A DNA stretch of 64,000 nucleotides from Rahnella sp. AA. GTDB lineage: Bacteria; Pseudomonadota; Gammaproteobacteria; Enterobacterales; Enterobacteriaceae. The DNA is taken from positions 276,836 through 340,835 of the forward strand of contig NZ_PITQ01000007.1 in the NCBI RefSeq assembly GCF_002834385.1. The letters run 5' to 3'. Every line of letters starts with the position of its first letter. The stretch's first letter is position 1. The position numbers and the translations under genes were made by a program. This document shows positions 11,262-22,281 of the stretch, in pieces. The notes under the pieces are model-generated. The model ran no database searches, had not been told where the DNA came from, and saw only the letters and a program-made list of their open reading frames with translations.

Positions 11262-11582
11262 ATGGGCAAACTAACACTGCTTTTACTGATTTTACTTGGC
11301 TGGCTCCAGTATTCACTGTGGCTGGGCAAGAATGGTATTCACGATTATGTTCGTGTAAACGATGACGTTCAGGTGCAACAAGTTAATAACGGCAAACTGA
11401 AATCACGTAATGATCAGCTTTTCGCAGAAATCGACGATTTGAACGGCGGTCAGGAAGCGATCGAAGAACGTGCACGCAACGAACTGGGCATGATTAAACC
11501 CGGCGAGACTTTCTATCGTCTGGTGCCTGACAACAAACGTGCGCCGGGCAGCACCGTTTCGCAAAGTAACCTGAATCAATAG
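11262..11582 (+). CDS. ftsB: Cell division protein FtsB
   Basis: FtsB is a bitopic divisome protein that forms a complex with FtsQ and FtsL. One transmembrane helix (residues 3-21) is followed by a periplasmic coiled coil (about 30-70, [20 protein letters not shown]) and the conserved [16 protein letters not shown] end. Length is 106 residues against 103 in E. coli. An AGGGGG-type ribosome site precedes ATG 11262. It lies two bases before ispD. Confidence 0.96.
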   Translation: MGKLTLLLLILLGWLQYSLWLGKNGIHDYVRVNDDVQVQQVNNGKLKSRNDQLFAEIDDLNGGQEAIEERARNELGMIKPGETFYRLVPDNKRAPGSTVSQSNLNQ

Positions 11583-11584
11583 CC

Positions 11585-12304
11585 ATGAGCCATACTGCAG
11601 TTTCCCTTCCAGAGGTCATTGCCGTGCTACCGGCTGCCGGAATCGGCAGCCGTATGCAGGCAGAATGCCCCAAGCAATATCTGACCATCGGCGGTAAAAC
11701 GCTGATAGAACACTCGATCCGCGCCTTATTGCACAGCCGCTGCATCACCAAAGTTATTGTGGCGCTCAGCCCGCATGACACACAGTTCCGGCAGTTACCC
11801 GTCGCCAGTGATCCGCGGATCCAACTGGTTACCGGCGGAAATGAACGCGCCGAATCTGTGATGGCAGGCCTTGATGCCGCAGGCGATCGCGGCTGGGTAC
11901 TGGTGCATGATGCTGCGCGTCCTTGCCTGCACCCTGATGATCTCAATAACCTTCTGGCGATTTCTGCGATCAGCAAGATTGGCGGGATCCTCGCCGCCCC
12001 GGTTCGCGACACCATGAAACGCGGTGAGCCCGGAGCCCACGCGATCGCCCATACGGTAGATCGTCAGGAACTCTGGCATGCGCTGACGCCGCAATTCTTC
12101 CCTCTCGAATTATTGAAAACCTGCCTGCGCCGCGCACTGAACGAAGGCGCTGTGGTCACTGATGAGGCTTCTGCAATGGAATATTGCGGTTTTCATCCTA
12201 TGCTGATCCCGGCGCGGGCCGATAATATTAAAGTCACCAGACCAGAAGATCTGGCGCTGGCTGAATTCTACTTAACCCGCTTGTATCAGGAGGAGAACGC
12301 ATAA
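11585..12304 (+). CDS. ispD: 2-C-methyl-D-erythritol 4-phosphate cytidylyltransferase
   Basis: IspD performs the third step of the MEP isoprenoid pathway, attaching CMP to methylerythritol phosphate. The CTP-binding [16 protein letters not shown] is near residue 16 and VHDAARPC near 105. Length 239 fits the family. The stop shares one base with the ispF start (TAATG), consistent with translational coupling. Confidence 0.97.
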   Translation: MSHTAVSLPEVIAVLPAAGIGSRMQAECPKQYLTIGGKTLIEHSIRALLHSRCITKVIVALSPHDTQFRQLPVASDPRIQLVTGGNERAESVMAGLDAAGDRGWVLVHDAARPCLHPDDLNNLLAISAISKIGGILAAPVRDTMKRGEPGAHAIAHTVDRQELWHALTPQFFPLELLKTCLRRALNEGAVVTDEASAMEYCGFHPMLIPARADNIKVTRPEDLALAEFYLTRLYQEENA

Positions 12305-12777
12305 TGCGTATCGGTCACGGTTTTGATGTACATAAGTTTGGCGGCGAAGGCCCGCTGGTGATCGGTGGTGTGCGTATTCCTTATCCGCAGGGGTTGCTGG
12401 CGCATTCCGACGGCGACGTTGCACTGCATGCCGCCACCGACGCGCTGCTGGGCGCTGCGGCATTGGGTGATATCGGTAAGCTTTTCCCGGACACTGACCC
12501 GGCCTACAAAGGTGCGGACAGCCGTGAACTTCTGCGTGAAGCCTATCGTCGCATTCGTGCGAAAGGCTACAAACTGGGCAACCTTGATATCACGATTATC
12601 GCTCAGGCACCGAAAATGGCACCACATATCCCGCAGATGCGCGTATTCCTGGCCGAAGATTTGCAGTGCCATATGGACGACGTCAACGTCAAAGCGACCA
12701 CAACCGAACAGTTGGGCTTCACCGGCCGTGGCGAAGGTATCGCCTGCGAAGCCGTTGCGCTGCTCATTAAGGAATGA
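12304..12777 (+). CDS. ispF: 2-C-methyl-D-erythritol 2,4-cyclodiphosphate synthase
   Basis: IspF cyclises CDP-methylerythritol phosphate with loss of CMP, two steps after IspD. The zinc-site segments GHGFDVHKF (residues 4-12) and [11 protein letters not shown] (about 33-43) are intact, and 157 residues is normal. It is the middle gene of a tightly packed ispD-ispF-truD-surE-pcm cluster. Confidence 0.97.
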   Translation: MRIGHGFDVHKFGGEGPLVIGGVRIPYPQGLLAHSDGDVALHAATDALLGAAALGDIGKLFPDTDPAYKGADSRELLREAYRRIRAKGYKLGNLDITIIAQAPKMAPHIPQMRVFLAEDLQCHMDDVNVKATTTEQLGFTGRGEGIACEAVALLIKE

Positions 12778-12796
12778 TGTTGTGGAAGATTACCGC

Positions 12797-13846
12797 ATGA
12801 TCGATATGTCCCGTCTCACCTGGTTGCTGGGTGAACCTGCCGCAACCGGCCTGCTGAAAGCCAATCCGGAAGACTTTATCGTCGAAGAGGATTTGGGGTT
12901 TGAACCGGATGGTGAGGGTGAGCATCTGTTAGTGCGGATCCGCAAAAATGGCTGCAACACGCAGTTTGTTGCCGAACAGCTGGCGCGTTTTGCCAAAGTG
13001 CATCCGCGCGACGTCAGCTACGCCGGGCTTAAAGACCGGCACGCGGTGACAGAACAGTGGTTTTGCCTGCATCTGCCCGGCAAGGCAGATCCTGATTTGA
13101 ATCAGTTCAATCTTGAAGGTTGCGAAGTGATCCGCGCCTCGCGTCATCGTAAGAAAATGCGCATCGGGACTTTGAAAGGCAATGAATTTACGCTGGTTCT
13201 GCGTCAGATAAGCGATATCGACAGTGTGGAGGAACGCCTGGCGAAAATTGTTGCGCAGGGTGTACCGAATTACTTCGGCACGCAGCGCTTTGGCCGTGGC
13301 GGCAATAATCTGGTGCAGGCGAAACGCTGGGCAACCAATGAGGCCCGCCCGAAAGAACGCGCCAAACGTAGTTTCTATTTATCCGCCAGCCGCAGTGCGA
13401 TGTTTAACATCGTCGCCAGCCAGCGTCTGGCAGAAGGCACCGTTCGTCAGGTAATGCTGGGTGATGCGTTACAACTTAGCGGACGCGGCAGCTGGTTTGT
13501 GGCGAAAGCAGAAGAGTTTGAATCGCTGCAGCCGCGTGTTGAAAGCGCCGAGCTGCTGGTGACTGCGCCATTACCGGGAGACGGGCCGTTAGGCACGTCA
13601 GAAGAGGCCGAAGCCTTTGAGCAGGCTTGTCTGACCGGGCAGGAAGATTTACTTTCGTTGCTAAAACGCGAACGCGTGGAACCTGCGCGTCGTGCCATTA
13701 TGCTCCAGCCTTTGCAGATGAAATGGCAGCGCTGGGATGACGTCACTCTGGAACTTAAATTCTGGCTACCGGCAGGCAGTTATGCCACCAGCGTAGTGCG
13801 TGAACTGATGCATCTGGATGAAATGAATGCGGATATTACTGAGTAA
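12797..13846 (+). CDS. truD: tRNA pseudouridine(13) synthase
   Basis: TruD isomerises uridine 13 of tRNA-Glu. The ATG at 12797 has GGAAG eight bases upstream and yields exactly 349 residues, the E. coli length; a GTG at 12782 is a weaker alternative, and the open frame back to 12365 only shadows ispF. Visible motifs are [21 protein letters not shown] near the start, [14 protein letters not shown] with the catalytic aspartate near residue 80, and [13 protein letters not shown]. Its last 20 bases overlap surE. Confidence 0.95.
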   Translation: MIDMSRLTWLLGEPAATGLLKANPEDFIVEEDLGFEPDGEGEHLLVRIRKNGCNTQFVAEQLARFAKVHPRDVSYAGLKDRHAVTEQWFCLHLPGKADPDLNQFNLEGCEVIRASRHRKKMRIGTLKGNEFTLVLRQISDIDSVEERLAKIVAQGVPNYFGTQRFGRGGNNLVQAKRWATNEARPKERAKRSFYLSASRSAMFNIVASQRLAEGTVRQVMLGDALQLSGRGSWFVAKAEEFESLQPRVESAELLVTAPLPGDGPLGTSEEAEAFEQACLTGQEDLLSLLKRERVEPARRAIMLQPLQMKWQRWDDVTLELKFWLPAGSYATSVVRELMHLDEMNADITE

Positions 13847-14591
13847 CGACGACGGCGTACTGGCTCCCGGCATTCAGGCACTGGCCTGCGCGTTGCGTGA
13901 ATTTGCGGATGTAAAGCTGGTCGCCCCTGACCGTAACCGCAGCGGGGCGTCAAACGCACTGACGCTGGACGGTCCGTTACGTATTCAGTCCTATCCTAAT
14001 GGTGATACAGCGGTGATAAACGGCACACCCACCGATTGCGTGTATCTCGGCGTCAATTCACTGATGCGTCCGAAGCCGGATATCGTCGTTTCCGGCATCA
14101 ATGCAGGCCCGAATCTGGGTGACGATGTGATTTATTCCGGCACCGTCGCTGCAGCAATGGAAGGGCGCCATCTGGGCTTTCCTGCACTGGCGGTTTCACT
14201 CGACGGTCATCAGCATTATGACACGGCAGCGGTTATCACCTGCCGGCTGCTCAGGGCGCTGGCGCGTGAACCGCTTCGTACTGGCAAAATTCTGAATGTT
14301 AATGTCCCGGACTTACCGCTTTCCGAGATCAAAGGGATCAAGGTGACGCGTTGTGGTAGCCGTCATCCCGCCGAGCAGGTATTTTGTCAGCAGGATCCGC
14401 GCGGGCAAGACCTCTACTGGATTGGCCCGCCGGGTGATAAGTTTGATGTCGCACCCGACACCGATTTTGCGGCGGTCGCGCAAGGTTATGTTTCAGTGAC
14501 GCCACTGCAGGTGGATTTGACCGCCTATGCGGCTCAGGATGTCGTGGTCTCATGGTTAGAGAAAGCCGGAGTGAGCGCGAATGGTGAATAA
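13827..14591 (+). CDS. surE: 5'/3'-nucleotidase SurE
   Basis: SurE is a stationary-phase survival protein, a divalent-metal nucleotidase and exopolyphosphatase. The metal-binding acidic pair is in [12 protein letters not shown] (residues 4-15) and [10 protein letters not shown] follows near 38. Length is 254. It overlaps truD by 20 bases at its start and pcm by 11 bases at its end, the conserved stationary-phase arrangement leading to rpoS. Confidence 0.97.
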   Translation: MRILLSNDDGVLAPGIQALACALREFADVKLVAPDRNRSGASNALTLDGPLRIQSYPNGDTAVINGTPTDCVYLGVNSLMRPKPDIVVSGINAGPNLGDDVIYSGTVAAAMEGRHLGFPALAVSLDGHQHYDTAAVITCRLLRALAREPLRTGKILNVNVPDLPLSEIKGIKVTRCGSRHPAEQVFCQQDPRGQDLYWIGPPGDKFDVAPDTDFAAVAQGYVSVTPLQVDLTAYAAQDVVVSWLEKAGVSANGE

Positions 14592-15207
14592 GCCGATGTA
14601 TAACCTGCTGGAGCAACTCCGACTGCAGGGCATTCATGATGAAAAACTTTTACATGCCATGGAGTCCGTGCCGCGTGAGCGCTTTGTGGACGAAGCATTT
14701 CAGCATAAAGCCTATGAAAACACCGCGTTACCTATTGGCTCTGGTCAGACGATTTCTCAGCCTTATACCGTAGCGAGAATGACCGAATTGCTCTGTCTCA
14801 CGCCTTCCTCACGGGTTCTGGAGATTGGCACCGGATCGGGTTATCAGACTGCCATTCTGGCGCATCTTGTTGAGCATGTTTTTTCCGTTGAACGCATAAA
14901 AGGGTTGCAGTGGCAGGCCAAAAGACGCCTTAAGCAACTTGATTTGCATAACGTCTCTACCCGCCATGGCGATGGCTGGCAGGGTTGGCCTTCGCGCGGC
15001 CCGTTTGATGCCATTATTGTCACTGCTGCTCCGCCTGAAATACCTCAAGATTTGCTGCAACAACTCGACGATGGGGGAGTATTAATTCTGCCTGTTGGAG
15101 AAGAAAATCAGACACTGCAACGGATCACCCGGCGCGGTGATGAGTTTGTTGCCGAGACTATCGAATCCGTTCGTTTTGTACCGCTGGTGAAAGGCGAACT
15201 GGCCTGA
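14581..15207 (+). CDS. pcm: Protein-L-isoaspartate O-methyltransferase
   Basis: Pcm repairs isoaspartyl residues in aged proteins using SAM. The SAM-binding motif [15 protein letters not shown] is near residue 80, after the conserved [13 protein letters not shown]. Its 208 residues match the E. coli enzyme. Confidence 0.97.
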   Translation: MVNKPMYNLLEQLRLQGIHDEKLLHAMESVPRERFVDEAFQHKAYENTALPIGSGQTISQPYTVARMTELLCLTPSSRVLEIGTGSGYQTAILAHLVEHVFSVERIKGLQWQAKRRLKQLDLHNVSTRHGDGWQGWPSRGPFDAIIVTAAPPEIPQDLLQQLDDGGVLILPVGEENQTLQRITRRGDEFVAETIESVRFVPLVKGELA

Positions 15208-15448
15208 TTCTTATGGCACGCAGCCACCGCCGGGACTAACCCCTTAAAATTTAAATACAACTGTTATATGGTGCTGTACTGGCGATGTTGATAGCATCCA
15301 CTACAGTTTTTTATGGCACAGCGCGTTCAGGCGAAGACCTGTATGCATGCGTTGCCTGCCCGCACGGTGTCACCTGACACCAAAAGCGCCAGCTGGCGTG
15401 GTGTGCGAGGATAAAGAGTTATTCTGAGATTGCCGTAACGGGGGAAAT
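15208..15448 (+). promoter_or_regulatory. pcm-nlpD intergenic region with the nlpD promoter
   Basis: A 241-bp gap without an open frame of interest. It begins AT-rich (15240-15315) and becomes GC-rich near nlpD. An nlpD promoter is expected here; I cannot name its -35/-10 with confidence. Confidence 0.3.
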
Positions 15449-16468
15449 ATGAGCACGGGAAGCCCAATAAAAACACTAAGCCGCATTGCAGTGTGTACAT
15501 TTATCAGTGCCTGGATGGCGGGTTGTACGAACAATTCAACGACATCTGCACCTATCAGCAGCGTTAATGGCGGTGGAAACAGCGGCAGCAGCAGTCAGAA
15601 TACTCTGAATTCCCCCCCTCAGATGGCACCTGCCGTGGGGCCCGGCGGGCACATTGTGTACAACCGCAGCTATAACTCGATCCCTAAGGGAAGTTACAGC
15701 GGAAGCACCTATCAGGTGAAGCGCGGAGACACCTTATTCTACATTGCGTGGATCACCGGTAATGACTTCCGGGACCTTGCTGCGCGCAATAATATCCCCG
15801 CTCCTTACAACCTTGAAGTTGGCCAGACAGTTCAGATAAATAATGTTTCTTCTGTCGCTAGCACGAGCGGTACGACGGCCGTCACAGACGCCACAAATGG
15901 CGGTGTTCCTAAAGTCCCAACTGGGGGAATGCTCACAGGTTCAGTGGTTGCATCTCAACCAACTACCACGTATTCTGAATCTTCTGGTAAACAGAATGTA
16001 GGCAAGATGTTGCCTTCATCAGGTGCAGTTACCACCACAACACCTGTTGCTGTAGCCAGCGCTCCCGTCGCCACCTCAACAAATAATGGCGGTCCGGTTT
16101 CCTCCTGGAAATGGCCGACTGACGGGAAAATTATCGATAATTTCTCAGCTTCTGAAGGGGGAAATAAGGGGATCGATATTGCTGGTTCGCGTGGACAGTC
16201 CGTCGTAGCGACCGCCTCAGGGCGCGTAGTTTACGCAGGTAATGCTCTTCGCGGTTACGGTAATCTAATCATCATCAAACACAACGATGATTACCTGAGC
16301 GCCTATGCACATAACGATACAATGCTGGTCCGGGAACAACAAGAAGTGCAGGCGGGACAAAAAATAGCGACGATGGGGAGCACCGGAACCAGTTCAGTAA
16401 GATTGCATTTTGAAATTCGTTACAAGGGGAAATCCGTAAACCCGCTGCGTTATCTTCCGCAGCGATAA
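15449..16468 (+). CDS. nlpD: Murein hydrolase activator NlpD
   Basis: NlpD is an outer-membrane lipoprotein that activates the amidase AmiC at the septum. A signal peptide ends in a lipobox (WMAGC, cysteine near residue 26). A LysM peptidoglycan-binding domain follows ([14 protein letters not shown], about 90-132), then a Ser/Thr/Val-rich linker and a C-terminal M23/LytM domain. Expected zinc ligands of active M23 enzymes are absent (GIDIAG instead of HxGxD), so it should be a non-catalytic activator. In E. coli the main rpoS promoter lies inside nlpD. Confidence 0.95.
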   Translation: MSTGSPIKTLSRIAVCTFISAWMAGCTNNSTTSAPISSVNGGGNSGSSSQNTLNSPPQMAPAVGPGGHIVYNRSYNSIPKGSYSGSTYQVKRGDTLFYIAWITGNDFRDLAARNNIPAPYNLEVGQTVQINNVSSVASTSGTTAVTDATNGGVPKVPTGGMLTGSVVASQPTTTYSESSGKQNVGKMLPSSGAVTTTTPVAVASAPVATSTNNGGPVSSWKWPTDGKIIDNFSASEGGNKGIDIAGSRGQSVVATASGRVVYAGNALRGYGNLIIIKHNDDYLSAYAHNDTMLVREQQEVQAGQKIATMGSTGTSSVRLHFEIRYKGKSVNPLRYLPQR

Positions 16469-16519
16469 ATCGGGGCAGAGCATCGGTTCTGCCCTCGGGA
16501 CCACGGGTAGGAGCAGCTT

Positions 16520-17506
16520 ATGAGTCAGAATACGCTGAAAGTTAACGAGTTACATGATGATGTAGATTTCGATGAGAACAGCGCTGAAGCCTTTGACGAG
16601 AAAGCAATAGTCGAAGAGACTGCCGACAACGACGCTGAAGAAGAGTTGTTGTCGCAGGCTGTAAGCCAACGAGTGCTGGACGCTACTCAACTGTATCTCG
16701 GTGAAATCGGTTATTCCCCTCTGCTTACCGCAGAAGAGGAAGTTTATTTTGCACGACGCGCATTGCGGGGAGATGTTCCTTCCCGCCGCCGTATGATTGA
16801 AAGTAATCTGCGTTTGGTGGTTAAAATTGCCCGCCGCTACAGTAATCGCGGCCTGGCACTGCTGGATTTGATCGAGGAAGGTAACCTGGGTCTGATCCGT
16901 GCGGTTGAAAAATTTGACCCTGAGCGCGGTTTCCGTTTCTCTACCTATGCAACATGGTGGATCCGTCAGACGATTGAACGGGCGATCATGAATCAAACCC
17001 GTACAATCCGTTTGCCAATCCACATCGTTAAAGAACTGAACGTTTATCTGCGTACCGCACGCGAACTTGCACATAAACTGGACCATGAACCGAGTGCCGA
17101 AGAGATTGCTGAGCAACTCGACAAACCGGTACATGACGTCAGCCGTATGTTACGCCTGAATGAGCGTATTACCTCTGTAGATACCCCGTTGGGCGGTGAC
17201 TCAGAAAAAGCGCTGTTAGATATTCTGGCGGATGAAAAAGACAACGGCCCGGAAGACACCACGCAAGACGACGATATGAAACAGAGTATCGTGAAGTGGT
17301 TATTCGAGTTGAATGCAAAACAGCGTGAAGTTCTGGCGCGTCGTTTCGGCCTGTTAGGTTATGAAGCTGCAACGCTGGAAGATGTGGGCCGTGAGATTGG
17401 TCTGACACGTGAACGTGTTCGCCAGATTCAGGTAGAAGGTCTGCGTCGCCTGCGTGAAATTCTGCAGGGGCAAGGGCTGAGCATCGAAGCACTGTTCCGC
17501 GAGTAA
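16520..17506 (+). CDS. rpoS: RNA polymerase sigma factor RpoS (sigma-38)
   Basis: RpoS directs stationary-phase and general stress transcription. Regions 1.2 to 4.2 are complete: [19 protein letters not shown] and [35 protein letters not shown] in region 2, and [20 protein letters not shown] as the region 4 helix-turn-helix. Length is 328 residues (330 in E. coli). The ATG follows TAGGAGC. The long leader that binds small RNAs in E. coli would lie in nlpD. Confidence 0.98.
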   Translation: MSQNTLKVNELHDDVDFDENSAEAFDEKAIVEETADNDAEEELLSQAVSQRVLDATQLYLGEIGYSPLLTAEEEVYFARRALRGDVPSRRRMIESNLRLVVKIARRYSNRGLALLDLIEEGNLGLIRAVEKFDPERGFRFSTYATWWIRQTIERAIMNQTRTIRLPIHIVKELNVYLRTARELAHKLDHEPSAEEIAEQLDKPVHDVSRMLRLNERITSVDTPLGGDSEKALLDILADEKDNGPEDTTQDDDMKQSIVKWLFELNAKQREVLARRFGLLGYEAATLEDVGREIGLTRERVRQIQVEGLRRLREILQGQGLSIEALFRE

Positions 17507-17554
17507 CTCTTCGTCGGAGAAAATTGTTCGACGCAAAGACAGTTCGATATCAAA

Positions 17555-17586
17555 TAAAACGGTGGGTTAATCCCCACCGTTTTTCA
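17555..17586. terminator. Bidirectional terminator between rpoS and mutS
   Basis: The stem ACGGTGGG / CCCACCGT has a short loop, an A-rich left flank and a T5 right flank, and serves both convergent genes. Confidence 0.9.
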
Positions 17587-17611
17587 TTTCTGCCGCCAGC
17601 TGGCGCGGCTT

Positions 17612-20212
17612 CTACACCATGTCTTTCAGACGGTAAATCCATTCCAGCGCCTGACGTGGCGACAGAGAATCTGCATCCAGTGATTCCAGCGCTTCAACCG
17701 CAGGCGACACTTCTTCTGCCAGCAGCGTCAGTTGCGGGCCATCCACTTTGCTGGCGGCGGCGTTGTTGGACAACGTTTCCAGCTCTTTCAGTTTCTGGCG
17801 GGCACGTTTGATGACGTCACGCGGGACACCGGCCAGCGCCGCGACGGCCAGACCGTAACTTTTGCTGGCTGCGCCATCCTGCACGCTATGCATAAAGGCA
17901 ATGGTGTCGCCGTGTTCAATAGCATCAAGGTGAACGTTGACCGTGCCTTCCATTTTTTCCGGGAGCGTCGTCAGCTCGAAATAATGGGTGGCGAACAGGG
18001 TCATCGCTTTAATACGGCTGGCCAGATTTTCGGCGCACGCCCAGGCGAGGGACAAACCGTCGTAAGTGGATGTACCGCGCCCGATTTCATCCATCAGTAC
18101 CAGGCTGTTTTCCGTGGCGTTGTGCAGGATGTTCGCAGTTTCGGTCATTTCCACCATAAAGGTTGAACGGCCTGACGCCAGATCATCAGCCGCGCCGACG
18201 CGGGTGAAAATGCGGTCTACCGGGCCGATTACCGCAGTATCCGCAGGAACATAGCTGCCGATATGCGCCATCAGGACAATCAGTGCTGCCTGACGCATAT
18301 AGGTACTTTTACCGCCCATGTTCGGACCGGTAATGATCAGCATCCGGCGTACCGGAGACATATTCAGCGGGTTAGAAATAAACGGCTCTTTTAGTACCTG
18401 TTCAACCACCGGATGGCGGCCACCGGTAATGTTGATGCCGGGTTTCTCGCTCATCGTCGGGCAGGTGTAACTGAGCGTGTACGCACGTTCTGCCAGATTG
18501 CTCAGAACATCCAGCTCGGCCAGCGCGCTGGCACTTTGCTGTAAATCCGACAGATGCGGTATCAGCAAATCGAACAGCTCTTCGTACAGCGCTTTCTCCA
18601 GCGACAGGGCTTTGCCTTTGGAAGTCAGAACCTTATCTTCATACTCTTTCAGTTCAGGAATGATGTAGCGCTCAGCGTTTTTCAGCGTCTGGCGGCGGAC
18701 GTAGTGGATCGGCACCAGGTGGCTCTGGCCACGACTGACCTGAATGTAATAACCGTGAACACCGTTGAAACCGACCTTCAGCGTATCCAGCCCGAGTTTT
18801 TCACGTTCACGGATCTCTAAACGATCCAGATAATCTGTTGCGCCATCGGCCAGCGCACGCCACTCATCCAGCTCCGCGTTGTAGCCTGGCGCAATGACGC
18901 CACCATCACGCACCAGCACTGGCGGGCTTTCAATGACGGCGCGTTCGAGCAACTCCACCAGTTCCGTAAAATCGCCGGTTTGCTCCACCAGCGTACTGAC
19001 GTGCGCGGCGTCGTTATCTTGCAAAACTGCGTGGATTTCCGGCAGTTGCTGTAACGCATGGCGCATGCGGGCGAGATCGCGTGGCCGCGCACTGCGCAGG
19101 GCAAGGCGCGCAAGAATGCGTTCGAGATCGCCGACCTGACGCAGAACTGGCTGCAAATCTGCCGTCAGATCCTGCAACGCGCCAATCGCCTGCTGGCGAT
19201 GAGTCAGCATTTTGATGTCACGGCTTGGCATGTGGATCCAGCGTTTGAGCATGCGACTGCCCATTGGTGTCACGGCCTGATCCAATACTGCCGCCAGCGT
19301 GTTTTCTACCCCCCCGGCCAGATTTTGTGTCAGCTCCAGATTACGGCGCGTCGCCGCATCCATAATGATGCCATCTTGCTGGCGTTCCATAGTGACGCCG
19401 CGAATATGCGGCAGGGCGGTGCGCTGGGTATCCTTCACATATTGCAGCAGGCAACCCGCAGCACGCAGTGCCTGGGCAGCTTGTTCCACACCAAACCCGC
19501 TGAGGTCACGAGTGCCAAACTGAAGATTCAGCTGTTGCTTTGCCGTTTCGAGTTCAAACTCCCACATCGGGCGGCGGCGCAGGCCACGACGGGAAGCGAT
19601 AAGCGGCATGGCTTCAAAACTTTCCGGATACAGGAGTTCTGCCGGATTTGTCCGTTGCAGTTCGGCGGCCATCGTTTCGAGATCGTCAGGCTGGGCGACA
19701 CGGAAACGACCGGAGCTGATATCCAGCGTCGCGTAACCGAAACCGCGCCCGTCTTGCCAGATGGCAGCCAGCAGGTTGTCATGGCGTTCACTCAGCAAAG
19801 CTTCATCACTGACCGTGCCGGGCGTCACGATACGTACAACCTTGCGCTCAACCGGCCCTTTACTCAGCGCCGGGTCGCCAATCTGTTCAGCAATGGCGAC
19901 GGATTCGCCCAGTTGCACCAGCTTTGCCAGATAACCTTCAACGGCATGATAAGGCACGCCGGCCATTGGGATGGGCTCGCCTGCGGAAGCGCCGCGTTTG
20001 GTCAGGGAAATATCCATCAACTGAGACGCACGTTTTGCATCGTCATAGAACAGTTCGTAGAAGTCGCCCATTCGATAGAACAGCAGAACTTCCGGGTTCT
20101 CCGCCTTCAGACGCAAATACTGTTGCATCATTGGGGTGTGGGCATCCAGCCCGGTCATATTGTTTTGTTTTTCATTGATTTGATTCAATTTTAAATCATC
20201 CTGTTGGCTCAT
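17612..20212 (-). CDS. mutS: DNA mismatch repair protein MutS
   Basis: MutS recognises mismatches and recruits MutL. The mismatch-binding N-terminus contains the Phe-x-Glu motif in [10 protein letters not shown]. The C-terminal ATPase has Walker [10 protein letters not shown] (about residue 630) and [12 protein letters not shown] as Walker B. I chose ATG 20212 (866 residues, MSQQ start) because a CAGG lies just upstream. Family members usually start nearer [11 protein letters not shown] (20158), which has no visible ribosome site, and a frame opening at 20302 is unlikely. It is convergent with rpoS, as in E. coli but much closer. Confidence 0.93.
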   Translation of the reverse strand: MSQQDDLKLNQINEKQNNMTGLDAHTPMMQQYLRLKAENPEVLLFYRMGDFYELFYDDAKRASQLMDISLTKRGASAGEPIPMAGVPYHAVEGYLAKLVQLGESVAIAEQIGDPALSKGPVERKVVRIVTPGTVSDEALLSERHDNLLAAIWQDGRGFGYATLDISSGRFRVAQPDDLETMAAELQRTNPAELLYPESFEAMPLIASRRGLRRRPMWEFELETAKQQLNLQFGTRDLSGFGVEQAAQALRAAGCLLQYVKDTQRTALPHIRGVTMERQQDGIIMDAATRRNLELTQNLAGGVENTLAAVLDQAVTPMGSRMLKRWIHMPSRDIKMLTHRQQAIGALQDLTADLQPVLRQVGDLERILARLALRSARPRDLARMRHALQQLPEIHAVLQDNDAAHVSTLVEQTGDFTELVELLERAVIESPPVLVRDGGVIAPGYNAELDEWRALADGATDYLDRLEIREREKLGLDTLKVGFNGVHGYYIQVSRGQSHLVPIHYVRRQTLKNAERYIIPELKEYEDKVLTSKGKALSLEKALYEELFDLLIPHLSDLQQSASALAELDVLSNLAERAYTLSYTCPTMSEKPGINITGGRHPVVEQVLKEPFISNPLNMSPVRRMLIITGPNMGGKSTYMRQAALIVLMAHIGSYVPADTAVIGPVDRIFTRVGAADDLASGRSTFMVEMTETANILHNATENSLVLMDEIGRGTSTYDGLSLAWACAENLASRIKAMTLFATHYFELTTLPEKMEGTVNVHLDAIEHGDTIAFMHSVQDGAASKSYGLAVAALAGVPRDVIKRARQKLKELETLSNNAAASKVDGPQLTLLAEEVSPAVEALESLDADSLSPRQALEWIYRLKDMV

Positions 20213-20422
20213 ATCGCCTGGGGAAACGACTTTACAACGGATCCTAACGTGAGTAGAGGTAAAAAACCACGCAGTGTTATGTTCTTGCGTAACGTCGCGC
20301 AAATTGACGGGAAATTAACCCCCATGCGGCATCCTTGTAAAGACGGTGATTTTCAGTTTTTTCGGTTCCGATAATGCTCTACCATATCAGCACCTCTTTT
20401 ATTGCATGGTTACGGATATCCG

Positions 20423-21526
20423 ATGCGCCTCGTGGCAGTCATTCTTCCTCTGGTTCTTATACTTTCTGCATGTAGCAGTAACAAGCCCGCACCCCAACCC
20501 GAAGGCCCGCGCAATCCTTTCTCTGATGGAAGAAATGCCAGCGACAATACGGTACCTGGCGGTGGTTTTCTGCTGCAGCCTGAGCATACCGGTGCCGTTC
20601 AGACCGGAGATTTCGCTTATGATCCGGCGATGAACCAGTTCGTTGATAAAATGGTTCGTGAGCATGGTTTTGATCGCCAACAGCTGCACGATGTTTTGGC
20701 ACAGACTAAGCGTCTGGGGTTTGTATTAAGGTTGATGGATCAACAGGCGCCTTCAGGGCCTCCGTCCACGGTACCGAATGGCGCCTGGAACCGTTATCGC
20801 AGCAAATTCATCACGCCTGATAATGTTCAGAATGGCGTAGTGTTCTGGAACCAGTATCAGGATGTATTGCAGCGCGCAGAGCAGGTTTATGGTGTGCCGC
20901 CAGAAATCATTGTCGGGATTATCGGCGTTGAAACCCGCTGGGGCCGCGTAATGGGTAAAACCCGCATTATTGATGCCCTGGCGACACTGTCATTTGCTTA
21001 TCCGCGCCGTGCTGATTATTTCTCTGGCGAGCTGGAAACCTTCCTGCTGATGTCGCGCCGTGAAGGGGATGATCCACTGAGCCTGCGTGGCTCTTTCGCA
21101 GGTGCAATGGGCTACGGGCAGTTCATGCCATCTGCTTATAAAGATTATGCCGTAGACTTTAACGGCGACGGCCATGCCAATTTGTGGGATCCGGTGGATG
21201 CTATCGGTAGCGTAGCTAACTACTTTAAGGCACATGGATGGACGAAAGGCGCGCCAATTGCCGTACCGGCGGCAGGACAGGCACCGCTACTTGAGAATGG
21301 TTTCAAGACGAAATACCCGCTTTATACATTGAAAGCCGCAGGGTTAAGCCCGCTAGGCTCGCTGGGTAATTATCAGGAAGCAAGTTTGCTGCGCCTTGAT
21401 ATGGGGACGAATTATCAGTACTGGTATGGATTGCCGAATTTCTACACCATCACCCGCTACAACCACAGCGTGCATTATGCGATGGCGGTATGGCAGTTGG
21501 GAGAAGCGGTGAAAGCAGCACGCTAG
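20423..21526 (+). CDS. mltB: Membrane-bound lytic murein transglycosylase B
   Basis: MltB cleaves peptidoglycan glycan strands, forming 1,6-anhydro-muramyl ends. A lipoprotein signal ends in LILSAC (cysteine near residue 17). The SLT family-3 domain has the catalytic glutamate in GVETRWGRVMGKTR, then GAMGYGQFMPS and a calcium-loop-like DFNGDGHANLWD. The ATG at 20423 gives 367 residues; a TTG at 20402 is only an in-frame extension. It is transcribed divergently from mutS. Confidence 0.95.
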   Translation: MRLVAVILPLVLILSACSSNKPAPQPEGPRNPFSDGRNASDNTVPGGGFLLQPEHTGAVQTGDFAYDPAMNQFVDKMVREHGFDRQQLHDVLAQTKRLGFVLRLMDQQAPSGPPSTVPNGAWNRYRSKFITPDNVQNGVVFWNQYQDVLQRAEQVYGVPPEIIVGIIGVETRWGRVMGKTRIIDALATLSFAYPRRADYFSGELETFLLMSRREGDDPLSLRGSFAGAMGYGQFMPSAYKDYAVDFNGDGHANLWDPVDAIGSVANYFKAHGWTKGAPIAVPAAGQAPLLENGFKTKYPLYTLKAAGLSPLGSLGNYQEASLLRLDMGTNYQYWYGLPNFYTITRYNHSVHYAMAVWQLGEAVKAAR

Positions 21527-21545
21527 CCGAATTATTGCGTCACCC

Positions 21546-21576
21546 GAAGGGCCAATTATGCGGCCCTTCTTTTTTA
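21546..21576 (+). terminator. Terminator after mltB
   Basis: The stem GAAGGGCC / GGCCCTTC with an 8-nt loop is followed by a T-run. Confidence 0.9.
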
Positions 21577-21679
21577 TTCTAATTCTGAATACATCGCGCA
21601 AAACGCTTTGATGAGACTCACAGACCAGAAGAGAAATGCTAACATCAGGTTGAATTCAGCTGACCCGCCAGGATGGAAT

Positions 21680-22174
21680 ATGGACGAAAAACGTTTACGT
21701 GAATTGAGTGTGGAAATTGGTACAGCGCTTAAAGAACAAGGATTGTGGATCACTTGCGCGGAGTCTTGTACCGGCGGATTAATTGCAAAGTCGATTACGG
21801 ATATTGCGGGTAGCTCCGCCTGGTTTGATCGCGGCTTTGTTACCTATAGCAACGCTTCCAAACATGAATTGCTGGGTGTCTCTGAGGCAACGCTGGAACA
21901 GTACGGCGCAGTAAGCGAGCAGGTCGTACATGAAATGGCACAGGGCGTTTTGCATGCGGCAGGGGCAGATATTGCTGTATCGGTTAGCGGCATTGCCGGG
22001 CCTGACGGCGGCTCTGAAGAAAAACCCGTGGGAACCGTCTGGTTTGGTTTTGCCGGAAAAGACGGGCGTGTCGTAACAGCAAAACAACAATTCCCGGGCG
22101 ACCGTGAAGCCGTACGTTTGCAAGCTGCTGTTTTTTCGCTACAAACGGCACTTAGTGAGTTTCTTAAAAATTAG
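21680..22174 (+). CDS. pncC: Nicotinamide-nucleotide amidohydrolase (CinA C-terminal family)
   Basis: PncC deamidates nicotinamide mononucleotide to nicotinic acid mononucleotide in NAD recycling. The protein is the stand-alone CinA C-terminal domain, with the nucleophile in AESCTGGLIA (near residue 35) and the conserved SGIAGPDGG near 105. ATG 21680 follows AGGA and gives 164 residues; the open frame from 21608 is leader. It lies directly upstream of recA as in E. coli. Confidence 0.93.
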   Translation: MDEKRLRELSVEIGTALKEQGLWITCAESCTGGLIAKSITDIAGSSAWFDRGFVTYSNASKHELLGVSEATLEQYGAVSEQVVHEMAQGVLHAAGADIAVSVSGIAGPDGGSEEKPVGTVWFGFAGKDGRVVTAKQQFPGDREAVRLQAAVFSLQTALSEFLKN

Positions 22175-22176
22175 GC

Positions 22177-22204
22177 TTGATACTGTATGAGCATACAGTA
22201 TAAT
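22177..22204 (+). promoter_or_regulatory. recA promoter with LexA (SOS) box
   Basis: TTGATA (22177-22182) and TATAAT (22199-22204) are 16 bp apart. The LexA box TACTGTATGAGCATACAGTA fills 22181-22200, between and overlapping both hexamers, so LexA would block polymerase directly. The CTGT-N8-ACAG core is perfect. Confidence 0.95.
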
Positions 22205-22281
22205 TACTGCCAATTACCTGTACATAAATTATATTCAGTGATGCAGGTGGGATGTTCCCCTGTATCAGACGAGGAGTAAAA

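Noticed and set aside
11144..11365. 73-residue open frame before ftsB
   Set aside because: It runs across the ftsB promoter region into ftsB in another frame; FtsB is the real gene.
19058..20194. 378-residue + strand open frame opposite mutS
   Set aside because: Antisense shadow of mutS; the mutS frame has all expected motifs.
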